Source of the DNA: CAYGAW01 sp964347945
GTDB lineage: Bacteria > Chloroflexota > Anaerolineae > UBA7937 > B3-Chlor
Assembly: GCA_964347945.1 (NCBI GenBank)
Contig: CAYGAW010000019.1
Span: 1-38,900, forward strand
Length of the DNA stretch: 38,900 bases
Direction: 5' to 3'
This document shows, piece by piece, positions 1 to 8,996 of the stretch. A program made the position numbers and the translations under genes. How positions within the stretch are numbered: position 1 is the first letter of the stretch; each line of letters starts with the position of its first letter. Below the pieces are notes generated by a model. It saw nothing but the letters and a program-made list of their open reading frames with translations, ran no database searches and was not told where the DNA came from.

Positions 1-285
1 CGCATGCAATACCTGGAGAACGTATCTGCCCTGGCAACCCTGACCATCAATCTCACCCCTGAAGAGGAGGTGGAGCCGGTCGTCGAGCCGGGGTGGGAGC
101 CCCTGCGCCAGGCAAGGGATGCCCTCCGGAGTTTGGTGACCGCACTTCAGGGTTTGGTGGAGGTGCTTATCTGGGTGGCCTTCTTCTTCTTGCCGCTGGT
201 GGCCCTTCTCGCGCTACCTTTCGTATTGGCGTGGGTGGGCTGGTACCTCTGGAGGCGCAGGAGACGACGGTCCAAAGCAAGCTAG
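1..285 (+). CDS. C-terminal end of a DUF4349-like membrane protein (5' truncated)
   Basis: The reading frame is open from the first base of the window, so the real start lies outside. About 94 residues are visible. The beginning reads like the end of a DUF4349 domain (a short YLEN segment, then a beta-strand with alternating small and hydrophobic residues ending in NLTPEEE). A long hydrophobic helix follows at roughly residues 55-82, and the protein ends in a run of seven arginines. That layout, with an extracytoplasmic domain, one C-terminal membrane helix and a positive cytoplasmic tail, is usual for DUF4349 proteins, whose function is not known. It converges with the next gene and is followed by a strong hairpin. 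The family call is tentative because most of the domain is missing. Confidence 0.6.
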   Translation, partial: RMQYLENVSALATLTINLTPEEEVEPVVEPGWEPLRQARDALRSLVTALQGLVEVLIWVAFFFLPLVALLALPFVLAWVGWYLWRRRRRRSKAS

Positions 286-290
286 GCAAG

Positions 291-322
291 AACAGAGGCG
301 TGGCCACGACCACGCCTCTGTT
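291..322. terminator. Perfect 13-bp hairpin between convergent genes
   Basis: AACAGAGGCGTGG (291-303) is exactly complementary to 310-322, with a 6-base loop. It lies 5 bases after the stop of the DUF4349-like gene and 22 bases before the stop of the leftward gene, so it probably ends both transcripts. The right arm ends in TT only, with no long T tract. Confidence 0.75.
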
Positions 323-344
323 ACTACTTGAGTGGGTGTAGTGC

Positions 345-2438
345 CTAGTCTCGGGGTTCATCCACTCGATTTCCTTCCTCCTCAGACAGGTCGGCGTATG
401 TAGCGAACCAGTCGAGGAGTTCGTGGGCTCTCCTCTCTCTTTGCCGCTCTCTTTCTCTCTCCCGGAAGGCGTTCATGCGCGCGAACACTTCTTCCTGGAC
501 TCGACGCGGCTGGTGCACCCATGAGAAGGTGAACGCCGCTTCCCTGCCCGCGGTCTCGATGACGACATGCCCGTAGTCGAGCAGATTGGCCACGATGCCG
601 GGAATCTCATATCCGATGTCTTGGATCATGGCTAGGCTGGCCTCCCTCCGCTCCTCGCGGAGACCTAGAGGCAGCCTGTCGAGGTCTATGATGCGCTCAT
701 CGGTCAGTTGGTAGACGTCGTTGCGCCAGTCTTCATATCTGTACCAAACCAGGAAGAGCCCGACTGCGAGCCCAACCAGCAGTGCGCCCCAGAACCAGTC
801 TTCATAGCCCGCAGGCGGGCGAAGTAGATCAACAAAGACCGCTATTGCCAGTTGGACCAGGATGAGCACCAGGAGGAAGGATGCAGCAATCCTTTCGATG
901 AGCCTGAACCAATGCTTCCGCCAGGTGACGACCCCGTTCTTCTCAAGCCGCATCTCGGGCACGACATAGCTGCGGAATGCCCGAAGCAGACCGGCGACTG
1001 CGGACCCGGGGCGCGGAGTGAGGGGAGGAATTCCAGATTCTGCTGCGGCGGTCACCCGATCACGCTCGGTCTGCAAAGGGATTTGGCCCTCGGCGAGGCC
1101 CAACTCCACCCTCAGCTTGCGGCGAATCGCGTCTCTGTCCTCCCCCTTCCCCTCCTCCTCCATGCGCTCCAATTGCTCGAATATCCGGTCTCTGATCCAG
1201 GATGCATTGCCTATGGTCTTGAAGACCACTTGTCCCTTTGCTCCGGCCGTCTGGATGCTCAGATCGTTGAAGTCGAGCATCCTGCCCAGGATGCTGGGCA
1301 TCAGGATGTAAATGTCTTGGATGCTCTCCAGTGGCGCCTCATCCCGCGATTCTTGCAGCAGAACGGTCTTCTCCACATGCGCCACTCGCTTGTTGGTGAC
1401 TACGTAGTAGTCATTCCGCCAGTCAACGTACAGCCAGGCGACAAGGCCAACCGCACTGGCTCCAGCAAGTGCCAAGAAGACATAGAAGGAGAGTCCGGCC
1501 CAGTCGAAGGTGAGCGCCACTGCCAAAGTGGCCCCCAGGGCAAGCAGGGGAAGGACAAGGAGCCACAGGCGGCGAATGAAGGCGTACTTGTGCTTGTGCG
1601 ATAGTGCAAGGAGCACCTCCCCTTCGCCCTGCCAGGGGAAGCGTTGGCTCAGCGTCACGTCGCGCGCGCGTGCCTCCATGTTGAGAGCCCGGACGGCGGA
1701 CGGGATACACCTCAGGACTTTGTCGAAGTCTCTCTTGTACAGGTAGAAGAGGCTCGTGTCCTCCAGCGCTTGCACGCTTGTGTCTCTGGGCTCCGCCCTC
1801 AAGAGGGAACGCCCGCCGAAGAAGTCCCCGGCGCTGAGATTGGCGATGAGCATTTCCTCTCCTGTTTCTTGCCTGGCGAGCACGGCCACGCTGCCGGATT
1901 GGATGATGAAGAGGGTGTCAGACACTTCACCTTGCCGGCAGATCATGCTTCCACGGCGGTATCGAGTCCGTCCGATGGCGGCAGCGATGCGGTGCAAGTC
2001 TTCGTTGGGGAGATCCTCGAAGAGGGGCACCATGGCCAGGCTCTGCAGTGTGCGAAAGGATAGTGCCTCTCGCAGGTGGGGGTGCTGCTCCAAGAGGCTA
2101 TCGAAGTCCTTTTTCTCGATGCAGAGCAGTTCTGCGGCTTGCTCCACGTCGACGGTTACATCTCGCCGGTCGCCGGTCAACAAGGAATGCTCACCGAAGG
2201 AATCCCCGGCCTCAAGATAGTTCAGGACTTGCTCACTCCCCCGCTCATCTCGAGCCGAGACCCTCAGTCGGCCGGAGAGTACTACGTAGAGGGTGGTGTC
2301 CAGCTGGCCTTGGCGATAGAGTGTGCTCCTGGGGTGGACTGACCTTCCCTTTGCCAGCTCAGCGATCCGAAGGATGTCTTCTTGAGGGAGGGCACTGAAC
2401 AAAGGGACTCTTGCCAGTTGGCCCATCCTCTCCTCCAT
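345..2438 (-). CDS. Membrane protein with two cyclic-nucleotide-binding-like domains and two PH-like modules
   Basis: 697 residues. Two consecutive CNMP/CAP-type beta-barrel domains occupy roughly residues 1-125 and 130-255; both keep a phosphate-cassette-like glycine motif (AGDSFGEHSLL and AGDFFGGRSLL). A hydrophobic double-helix segment (about 285-345) is followed by a bacterial PH-like domain with the YYVVTNKRV and ESIQDI pattern. A second pair of helices (about 515-575) is followed by a second PH-like domain (VYQLTDERI, MIQDIGYEIPG). The C-terminus is charged. I infer a membrane-anchored sensor that responds to a small ligand or has only a structural fold; the usual cAMP-contacting arginine is not obvious in either cassette. 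The start ATG is 9 bases after the uvrC stop, and the SD (TAGGAGAG) includes that stop codon, so the gene is in an operon with uvrC and probably translationally coupled. The function is unknown. Confidence 0.8.
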   Translation of the reverse strand: MEERMGQLARVPLFSALPQEDILRIAELAKGRSVHPRSTLYRQGQLDTTLYVVLSGRLRVSARDERGSEQVLNYLEAGDSFGEHSLLTGDRRDVTVDVEQAAELLCIEKKDFDSLLEQHPHLREALSFRTLQSLAMVPLFEDLPNEDLHRIAAAIGRTRYRRGSMICRQGEVSDTLFIIQSGSVAVLARQETGEEMLIANLSAGDFFGGRSLLRAEPRDTSVQALEDTSLFYLYKRDFDKVLRCIPSAVRALNMEARARDVTLSQRFPWQGEGEVLLALSHKHKYAFIRRLWLLVLPLLALGATLAVALTFDWAGLSFYVFLALAGASAVGLVAWLYVDWRNDYYVVTNKRVAHVEKTVLLQESRDEAPLESIQDIYILMPSILGRMLDFNDLSIQTAGAKGQVVFKTIGNASWIRDRIFEQLERMEEEGKGEDRDAIRRKLRVELGLAEGQIPLQTERDRVTAAAESGIPPLTPRPGSAVAGLLRAFRSYVVPEMRLEKNGVVTWRKHWFRLIERIAASFLLVLILVQLAIAVFVDLLRPPAGYEDWFWGALLVGLAVGLFLVWYRYEDWRNDVYQLTDERIIDLDRLPLGLREERREASLAMIQDIGYEIPGIVANLLDYGHVVIETAGREAAFTFSWVHQPRRVQEEVFARMNAFRERERERQRERRAHELLDWFATYADLSEEEGNRVDEPRD

Positions 2439-2447
2439 CGTACTCTC

Positions 2448-4277
2448 CTACAGGTATTCCTGCACCCTCCGAGCCATGGTCTTGTTCATACCTTGTACTG
2501 CGGCCAGCTCTTCGACGGAAGCATTCTGTATGGCCCCCACCGAGCCGAAACGCTTCAGCAAGGCCTGCCTACGCTTGGGCCCGATGCCGGGGATCTCCTC
2601 CAAGACGGAACTCAACCCCTCTTGGCGCCGCAACCGCTGATGGTAGGAGATGGCAAAGCGGTGAGCCTCGTCGCGCATATGCTGCATCAACTGGAGCGCC
2701 GGAGAGTCCAGCGGTAGACTCACAGGCTCGCGCTCTCCGGGCATGAAGATCTCTTCTCGCGCCTTGGCGAGCCCGACGATAGGCATATCCTCCAGGCCGT
2801 ACTCCGCCCTCACCTCCAGGGCAGCATTGAGTTGACCTTTGCCGCCGTCGATGACGACCAGGTCCGGCAACTGTGCCCAAGTGTTCTCTGCCACTGCTTC
2901 CCTGACGATTGCTCGGCGGAATCGGCGTCGCAGGATCTCCTGCATCATGGCGTAGTCGTCGGCTCTGTGCACCGTCCGTATCCTGAACCGTCGGTATTGA
3001 CTCTTCAGCGGCGCGCCCTCAACGAAGACCACCATGCTTCCCGTGGCCGCAGTCCCTTGGATATTGGAGATATCGTAGGCCTCTATCCGTGAGGGCACGG
3101 TACTGAGACCGAGTTGGGCCTGCAGATCGCCGAGGGCAGTTTCAGCCCTCTCCTTCTCAAGTTGCTCTCTAGCCATCAAGTGGCTGAGGGTCTGAGTGGC
3201 ATTCTCCACCACCATGTCCACCAAAGCTCGCTTCGCTCCCCTCCGCGGGACGCGCAACAGCACCCTGGTGCCGCGCTTGTCGCGCAGCCATTGCTCGATG
3301 AGGCGCGCCTCATCAACCGGGGCGGGCAGCAATACCTCTGGTGGCACATACGCCGCATGATCGTAGAACTGCTTGATGAACGAAGCCAGTATCTCCTGTG
3401 GCTCTACATCTTCGGCGCCATCCATCAGGAAGTACTCGCGGCCAACGAGCTTGCCGCCACGCACAAAGAAGACTTGGACGCAGGTCTCGCCGTCCCGGCG
3501 AGCGAAGGCGACGGCATCCTGATCGCTCATGGAGGAGGAGACCACTCTCTGACGCTCAGTGACCTGTTCGATAGCCTCGATCTGGTCCCTCAGGCTCGCC
3601 GCCCGCTCGAATGCCATCGCTTCGGCGGCTGATTCCATCTGACCCTTCAAGGAGGAGACGATCTCTTCCCCTTTGCCCTGGAGGAAAAGGCAGACCTGAT
3701 TCATCATCTCACGGTACTCTTCTTTGGAGACGGCGCCGATGCAGGGGCCCAAACAGCGTTTGATATGATAGTACAAGCAAGCGCGATCATCGGTGCCCGT
3801 TATCTTCCTGTTGCAGGTGAGGTAGGGGAAGATCCGACGCAGAAGCTCCAGGGTCTGGCGCATGGCGGAACTGGAGGTGTAGGGACCGAAGTACCGTGCT
3901 CCGTCACTTGTCACGCGACGTACGACTTCGATGCGGGGAAAGTCCTCCTGCCACGTTACTTTGACGTAAGGGTATCGCTTGTCATCCTTGAGGCGAACAT
4001 TGAAGTGAGGACGGTACCTCTTTATCAGGTTGCATTCCAGGATGAGGGCTTCCAGCTCCGAATCTGTGACTATGAAGTCCACGTCAGCGACGCTCCAGAC
4101 GAGGTGCTGCAGCTTGGGAGGATGGGTGACCGAGGCATGGAAATAGGACCGCACGCGACTCCGCAGGTTGATCGCCTTGCCTATGTAGAGGACGTCGCCG
4201 TTCTCTCCCTTCAGCAAGTAGACACCGGGCTGAGTGGGTATAGAACTGAGTCTCTCCTTGATTGCAGAAGTGACCAT
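2448..4277 (-). CDS. uvrC: UvrABC excinuclease subunit C
   Basis: UvrC makes both incisions around bulky DNA lesions in nucleotide excision repair, acting with UvrB. All expected domains are present: an N-terminal GIY-YIG nuclease (PGVYLLKGENGDVLYIGKA), a cysteine-rich segment after about residue 160, a UVR/UvrB-binding helix pair (AFERAASLRDQIEAIE), the RNase H-like endonuclease domain (IEAYDISNIQG, then LPDLVVIDGGKGQL), and a C-terminal helix-hairpin-helix pair (EEIPGIGPKRRQALL). With the ATG at 4277 the protein is 609 residues, normal for the family. The frame stays open back to a TTG at 4352, but that codon lies inside a good promoter (-10 at 4339-4344), so it cannot be the start of the transcript made there. 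It is followed by the CNMP/PH-like gene in one operon. Confidence 0.96.
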   Translation of the reverse strand: MVTSAIKERLSSIPTQPGVYLLKGENGDVLYIGKAINLRSRVRSYFHASVTHPPKLQHLVWSVADVDFIVTDSELEALILECNLIKRYRPHFNVRLKDDKRYPYVKVTWQEDFPRIEVVRRVTSDGARYFGPYTSSSAMRQTLELLRRIFPYLTCNRKITGTDDRACLYYHIKRCLGPCIGAVSKEEYREMMNQVCLFLQGKGEEIVSSLKGQMESAAEAMAFERAASLRDQIEAIEQVTERQRVVSSSMSDQDAVAFARRDGETCVQVFFVRGGKLVGREYFLMDGAEDVEPQEILASFIKQFYDHAAYVPPEVLLPAPVDEARLIEQWLRDKRGTRVLLRVPRRGAKRALVDMVVENATQTLSHLMAREQLEKERAETALGDLQAQLGLSTVPSRIEAYDISNIQGTAATGSMVVFVEGAPLKSQYRRFRIRTVHRADDYAMMQEILRRRFRRAIVREAVAENTWAQLPDLVVIDGGKGQLNAALEVRAEYGLEDMPIVGLAKAREEIFMPGEREPVSLPLDSPALQLMQHMRDEAHRFAISYHQRLRRQEGLSSVLEEIPGIGPKRRQALLKRFGSVGAIQNASVEELAAVQGMNKTMARRVQEYL

Positions 4278-4338
4278 CTTTGTGTGGTTTGCTGGGCTGG
4301 GGGCGCTACCTTGCTGCGCGGTAACAGGCTCCACTTCA

Positions 4339-4368
4339 ATTGTATATAACAACGGGCACGTGTGTCAA
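4339..4368 (-). promoter_or_regulatory. Sigma-70-type promoter for uvrC
   Basis: On the minus strand, TTGACA (4363-4368) is separated by 18 bases from TACAAT (4339-4344); TATACA at 16-base spacing overlaps it. Transcription would begin near 4332, giving a leader of about 55 bases before the ATG at 4277. Confidence 0.7.
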
Positions 4369-4399
4369 CCCTATGTTCCTGACGTGCAACTGCTCACGG

Positions 4400-4428
4400 T
4401 TGAGTTTGCGACATGGGTGTGGTATGAT
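4400..4428 (+). promoter_or_regulatory. Sigma-70-type promoter for the histidine kinase gene
   Basis: TTGAGT (4400-4405), a 17-base spacer and TATGAT (4423-4428). Its -35 box is about 31 bases from the -35 box of the divergent uvrC promoter. Transcription starting near 4435 excludes the upstream in-frame ATGs at 4340 and 4424 as starts. Confidence 0.65.
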
Positions 4429-4489
4429 AAGTAGTGGTTCTGGTCAATTGTTCGCCTCATGGCGTTTCTTGTCGGGAGGTCATCGAACC

Positions 4490-6820
4490 TTGTCGACCAC
4501 GGTGATCGAAGCTGGAGAAGACGACGCTGGTCAGGCACATCGCGCGCTGGCCACACTGGAGGCTATCGGCAGCTTGGCCGGCGAATCACCGGACTTGGGA
4601 GAGATACTCAGCCTCGCCCTGGACAAGGTGTCGGAGATTCTGGACGTTGAGATCGCCTACATCTCTTTGATCGACCAGGAAGCCGGGGAATTGGAACCTC
4701 TCGCATTTGGGACAGCACGCGAAGAGGCCTCCCGCCAGGCTAGCGAGGTACAACTGTGCCGGGAACTTTCGGAGCGAGTGGCACTGGCGGGACAGTTGGT
4801 GGTGGAGGACGTGTCGGTCGATTCCCAGTTGGCCCGACGCTTGGCTGAAGGATCCCTGGTACGAAGCTACGCTGGTTTACCCCTGCAATCAAGGGGCAGA
4901 GTGTTGGGTGTGATAAGCGTGGCAAGTGGCGAACCTCACCGATTCACTTCAGCCGATCTAGCCTTTCTGTCGGCGCTGGCTGGTCAACTGGGAGGGGCCG
5001 TCGAGAACTCGCTGCTGCACGAGCAGCTCGATAGCTCTCAGGCCCGGCTCCGGGAGCGAGTCAAGGAGATTCGGGCCCTATATGACGTCACGAGGGAGGC
5101 GTTGATCGCATCGGACATCGACGCCTTTCTTTCGTTCGTCACTCAGAGGCTGCCTGCATCAATGCAGCACCAAGAAGCGGATGCGGTCATCTGGTGCCTC
5201 GTCGGCGATAAAGGTCATTTGGCTTGGTCGGACAACGTTGACCGAAAGAGGGCTGGGAAGCTGCGTGTAGTGCCGGGCGAAGGCTCGGTGGGCGAGCGGA
5301 TCGCAAGAAGGGAGCCCGTGGTTGAGTACGGGCTCAAGGCAGCGAACCAGTTCGGCGCGGACTCGGGCGTTAGCTCTCTCATCGCAGTTCCCATCGTCGT
5401 TGACGATAGGGTGACGGGTTCAGTCACAGTCTTCTACCCCAATGACGAGTGGCGTTTTCTGGAGGAGGAGAAGCAACTCCTCTATGGCATCTCGGAGCAA
5501 ATCGCGCAGTTCATAGCCAGGGATGCGATCGGCCGAGAGAGCCGGCAACGCACTCAAGAGATCTCGACGCTCTTCGAGGTATCGAAGGCCCTAGCTTCCG
5601 TGGTTGAGCTTGAAGATTTGCTGCCGGTCATAGAGGACACCCTTGTGGAGACGCTCCGGCCTGCGGAGGCAGGGGTGCTTCTGCTATTCGATGAAGGCAC
5701 CGGGATGCTGACCGTGGAGTCGGCGTTTGGGTACGACATCAACCCCCTGCGGAGAACAAGCCTCCAGGTTGGTGAATCCATTTCAGGGAAGGTCTTCGAG
5801 TCCGGCAGACCCAGGGTGTGGGCGACGCCAGAGGAAGCCGCGAGAGGCATGGCCAACATGACGGAGCACAACCGGGCGTTCTTCCGTCAGGCCTCCGGCG
5901 GATTGGACTATCCCAACAGTGCCATAGGGGTTCCTCTGGAGTACAGGGAGGGTAAGATCGGCGTCGTCACGTTGGAGACTCTCCGAAGCGAGAACGGACT
6001 GTCTGTGTCAGATCTCCCGTTCCTCCAGGCGCTGGCGGAGTTGATAGTTGTCAACGTGGACAAGATCTGGCTGCTGAGGCAAACTGAGCAGACCAAGGCA
6101 GTCGAGGAAGCCAACAGGTTGAAATCGGAACTCATTGCCGCTCTTGCGCATGATATGCGCACACCTTTGGCCTCGATCAAGGGGTATGCCTCCGCGCTGC
6201 TGCTGGATGACGTTGAATGGGACGACGAGGCCAGAGCCGAGCATCTGAGCATCATCGATGAGGAGGCCGACGAACTGCAAATCATGATCCAAGATTTGCT
6301 GGAATCGTCCATCATCGACGCTGGGCTCCTGCAGATTGAGAAGGAACCCATCTTGATGCCTCGTCTGGTTGAGCAGATCATTGGCGAGATGAGCCGCCGT
6401 ACAGCCAAGCATCAATTCGTGACCAGCTTTGGGGCTGACTTCCCCATCGTGAGCGCCGACCCTCGCCGTATCATGCAGGTGCTGCGCAACCTACTGGACA
6501 ATGCCATCAAGTACTCCCCGGACGGGGGATTGGTGGTGGTGAGGGGACAGGTGACTGACAAGGAGGTGATCATCAGTGTGGCGGACGAGGGGATTGGCCT
6601 TTCTCCCGAACATCTGAACAGGCTGTTTGAGAAGTTCTTCCGATTGAAGTCGCCGTTGGGCCAGCAGCTGCGGGGCTCGGGCCTAGGTCTACCAGTGTCG
6701 AGGACTATCGTAGAGAACCACGGAGGAAGGATTTGGGCCGAGAGCGAATTGGGAAAGGGCACGACCATATACTTCTCTCTGCCTCGAGATGGTGAGCCTT
6801 CTTCGGCTGACGAGGACTGA
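4490..6820 (+). CDS. GAF-domain sensor histidine kinase
   Basis: About 776 residues from the TTG at 4490, chosen because GGGAGG (4474-4479) precedes it and the frame upstream overlaps the promoter. Three GAF-like sensory domains follow each other (roughly residues 35-185, 205-340 and 350-530), then a HisKA domain with the phosphorylated histidine in ALAHDMRTPL (about residue 554). The HATPase_c domain shows an N box (NLLDNAIKYSP), a G1 box (DEGIGLS), an F box (FEKFFR) and a G2 box (GSGLGLPVS). No membrane helix is evident, so it is probably a cytoplasmic sensor of a small molecule or of redox state through the GAF domains. Its partner is very likely the OmpR-type regulator at 8170, with which it flanks a glutamate dehydrogenase gene. 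Confidence 0.92.
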   Translation: MSTTVIEAGEDDAGQAHRALATLEAIGSLAGESPDLGEILSLALDKVSEILDVEIAYISLIDQEAGELEPLAFGTAREEASRQASEVQLCRELSERVALAGQLVVEDVSVDSQLARRLAEGSLVRSYAGLPLQSRGRVLGVISVASGEPHRFTSADLAFLSALAGQLGGAVENSLLHEQLDSSQARLRERVKEIRALYDVTREALIASDIDAFLSFVTQRLPASMQHQEADAVIWCLVGDKGHLAWSDNVDRKRAGKLRVVPGEGSVGERIARREPVVEYGLKAANQFGADSGVSSLIAVPIVVDDRVTGSVTVFYPNDEWRFLEEEKQLLYGISEQIAQFIARDAIGRESRQRTQEISTLFEVSKALASVVELEDLLPVIEDTLVETLRPAEAGVLLLFDEGTGMLTVESAFGYDINPLRRTSLQVGESISGKVFESGRPRVWATPEEAARGMANMTEHNRAFFRQASGGLDYPNSAIGVPLEYREGKIGVVTLETLRSENGLSVSDLPFLQALAELIVVNVDKIWLLRQTEQTKAVEEANRLKSELIAALAHDMRTPLASIKGYASALLLDDVEWDDEARAEHLSIIDEEADELQIMIQDLLESSIIDAGLLQIEKEPILMPRLVEQIIGEMSRRTAKHQFVTSFGADFPIVSADPRRIMQVLRNLLDNAIKYSPDGGLVVVRGQVTDKEVIISVADEGIGLSPEHLNRLFEKFFRLKSPLGQQLRGSGLGLPVSRTIVENHGGRIWAESELGKGTTIYFSLPRDGEPSSADED

Positions 6821-6862
6821 GACACGCAGCTCGTTTCACAACGAGTTGAGGAGACACTGGTG

Positions 6863-8113
6863 ATGGTGGCGGAGCTGAATCCGTTTGAGATTGCGCAGAG
6901 GCAGCTGGACGAAGCGGCGGAGATGCTGGGGTTGGAGCCAGGGGTGCATGCGTTGCTGCGCGAGCCCGCGCGGGAGCTACATGTCACCCTGCCAGTCAGA
7001 ATGGACGATGGTTCGGTCAAGGTGTTCAAGGGTTTTCGTGTCCAGTACAACGATGCTAGGGGACCTGCTAAAGGAGGCATTCGCTTCCATCCAGATGAGA
7101 CCATAGCTACAGTGCGGGCGCTTGCCGCTTGGATGACCTGGAAGACCGCAGTGGTGGACATTCCGTTGGGCGGCGGCAAGGGGGGCATCGTCTGCAACCC
7201 AAAGGAGATGTCTCAGGCTGAACTCGAAAGGCTAAGTAGGGCTTACATCCGCGAGGTCGGTCGCATTTTGGGGCCCGAGTCTGACGTTCCGGCTCCAGAC
7301 GTGTACACCAACTCCCAGATCATGGCGTGGATGATGGACGAGTATTCCGCCATGCGCGGTCACAATGTGCCTGGGGTCATCACAGGCAAGCCCCTTGCAC
7401 TAGGTGGATCCGCAGGCAGGGAAGATGCCACCGCGCGGGGAGGCATGTACTGCATCCGCGAGGCGGGCAAGGTGCTGGGCATCAACTTGAAGGGCGCCAC
7501 TGCCGCCATCCAAGGGTACGGCAATGCAGGCTACTATGCTCAGGTGTTGGGTGAGGAGCTGCTGGGCCTCAAAGTAGTTGCTGTGAGCGACTCGAAAGGA
7601 GCAATTGTCCGGGAAGAGGGACTAGTGCGCGAACGCGTCAAAGCACACAAGGACGAGATCGGCACCTGTGTCGGCCTCAGTGGCTGTGACACCATTACCA
7701 ATGAGGAACTTCTGGAGCTGGACGTTGACGTGCTCATTCCAGCAGCCCTGGAGAACGTCATCACGGGTGGGAACGCTGGCCGAATCAGGGCCAAGATCGT
7801 GGCTGAGCTCGCCAACGGGCCTACCACGCCCGAAGCCGACACAATCCTCCATGAGCGCGGTGCGTATGTAATCCCCGATTTGCTGTGCAATGCCGGAGGA
7901 GTGGTAGTCTCGTATTTCGAAGCAGTGCAGAATGCCTACAACTACTATTGGACGCTGGAGGAAGTACAGCAGAGGCTGGACAAGAAGATGACGTCGGCCT
8001 TTCATGTTGTGCATCAGACGGCACAGGCCAGGAACGTCCATAATCGCCATGCAGCCTACCTGGTTGCTGTGACTAGGGTAGCCGGGGCGATGAAGCTTAG
8101 AGGCTGGGTTTGA
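6863..8113 (+). CDS. gdhA: Glutamate dehydrogenase (Glu/Leu/Phe/Val family)
   Basis: Predicted to interconvert glutamate with 2-oxoglutarate and ammonia using NAD(P). 416 residues, the usual hexameric GDH length. The substrate and catalytic lysines are present: PAKGGIRFHP (Lys70), MTWKTAVVD (Lys94) and PLGGGKGGI (Lys106). The Rossmann motif reads GYGNAG, close to the usual GFGNVG, and the late conserved stretches PAALENVIT and ELANGPTTPEAD are intact. The coenzyme preference cannot be read safely. GAGGAG (6848-6853) lies 9 bases before the ATG at 6863; the GTG at 6860 is an alternative start. The gene sits between the kinase (gap about 40 bases) and the response regulator (gap 56 bases), so all three are probably cotranscribed. 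Confidence 0.93.
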   Translation: MVAELNPFEIAQRQLDEAAEMLGLEPGVHALLREPARELHVTLPVRMDDGSVKVFKGFRVQYNDARGPAKGGIRFHPDETIATVRALAAWMTWKTAVVDIPLGGGKGGIVCNPKEMSQAELERLSRAYIREVGRILGPESDVPAPDVYTNSQIMAWMMDEYSAMRGHNVPGVITGKPLALGGSAGREDATARGGMYCIREAGKVLGINLKGATAAIQGYGNAGYYAQVLGEELLGLKVVAVSDSKGAIVREEGLVRERVKAHKDEIGTCVGLSGCDTITNEELLELDVDVLIPAALENVITGGNAGRIRAKIVAELANGPTTPEADTILHERGAYVIPDLLCNAGGVVVSYFEAVQNAYNYYWTLEEVQQRLDKKMTSAFHVVHQTAQARNVHNRHAAYLVAVTRVAGAMKLRGWV

Positions 8114-8169
8114 GGCACGCAGGCGCTCATCCATCGGGCCGCAGGCAATCTCCCAAGGTGACGGACTAG

Positions 8170-8880
8170 GTGGCCGATAAGGAGACAGTACTCGTCGTCG
8201 ATGATGAGCCGCGCCTGGTGAGACTTGTGCGCGAAGTCCTCACAGCCGTAGGCTACAGGGTTCTCAGCGCGGGAGATGGCGAAGAAGCGTTGGAGATAAT
8301 CGCCATCGAGCAACCGGACCTCGTGCTGTTGGACATAATGCTGCCCGGCCGCATGGACGGTTACGACGTTTGCACCCGAGTCAGGCAGTTCTCGGCAGTG
8401 CCTATCATTATGCTCACAGCGAAGACTCGTGAAGTGGACATGCTGCACGGCTTCGACGTGGGAGCTGATGACTACCTCACGAAACCTTTCAGCGCCAAAG
8501 AACTGATTGCCAGAGTCAAGGCTGTACTCCGCCGCAGCAAGATGCATGGTGAGGAAGCCATGGTCACGGCTGACTTGACATGTGGCGACCTTGTGATCAG
8601 CTTCGCTCGACGTAAGGTCACCGTGCTGGGCCAGGAAGTCGCTCTCACGCCCACTGAGTTCAGGCTGTTACAGGAGCTGGCTCTCAACGCCAACCGCGTC
8701 ATGTTGCACGAAGACCTCCTTACCAAAGTCTGGGGTTCGGAATACCGCGATGACATAGACTACTTGAGGACCTACGTACGTCATCTGCGCCGTAAGATCG
8801 AAAGGAAGCCCTCTGAACCTCGCCATATCCTGACGACGCCCGGTGTAGGCTACATGCTTTCCTGCCCCGAGGAAGGCTGA
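8170..8880 (+). CDS. OmpR/PhoB-family response regulator
   Basis: 236 residues. The receiver domain (about 1-120) keeps the acidic pair Asp11/Asp12, the phosphoacceptor Asp55 (LVLLDIMLPG), Thr83 and Lys105 (YLTKPF). The C-terminal winged-helix domain (about 140-232) has the OmpR features, with VALTPTEFRLL and a recognition region ending in YVRHLRRKIE and a GVGYML hairpin. The GTG start is preceded by AAGGTGA (8154-8160). It is probably phosphorylated by the GAF kinase at 4490, two genes upstream. Its targets are not known; the gdhA it is cotranscribed with and the redox operon starting 110 bases downstream are the obvious candidates. Confidence 0.93.
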   Translation: MADKETVLVVDDEPRLVRLVREVLTAVGYRVLSAGDGEEALEIIAIEQPDLVLLDIMLPGRMDGYDVCTRVRQFSAVPIIMLTAKTREVDMLHGFDVGADDYLTKPFSAKELIARVKAVLRRSKMHGEEAMVTADLTCGDLVISFARRKVTVLGQEVALTPTEFRLLQELALNANRVMLHEDLLTKVWGSEYRDDIDYLRTYVRHLRRKIERKPSEPRHILTTPGVGYMLSCPEEG

Positions 8881-8987
8881 CCGGTAGCGGGTCGGCTCGA
8901 AAGCAACCGTTCCCCTCAGACAGAGCCTTTTTTCATGGGTTTTTCATGTTTTCGCCTGCGGTTTATATGAAAGTGTCAGGCTTTCTT

Positions 8988-8996
8988 TGTTAGAAT
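8988..8996 (+). promoter_or_regulatory. Extended -10 promoter for the redox operon
   Basis: TGTTAGAAT (8988-8996) fits an extended -10 (TGn followed by TAGAAT), with no convincing -35 at the right distance. This may mean activator dependence. A T-rich stretch (8928-8945) after the response regulator gene could mark the end of the upstream transcript. The start near 9003 leaves a leader of about 88 bases before the GTG at 9091. Confidence 0.5.

Noticed and set aside
852..1604. 250-codon open frame on the plus strand
   Set aside because: Antisense to the CNMP/PH-like gene, with no SD or domain.
4278..4352. N-terminal extension of UvrC from a TTG at 4352
   Set aside because: The TTG lies inside the promoter, and the 25 extra residues match nothing in the family.
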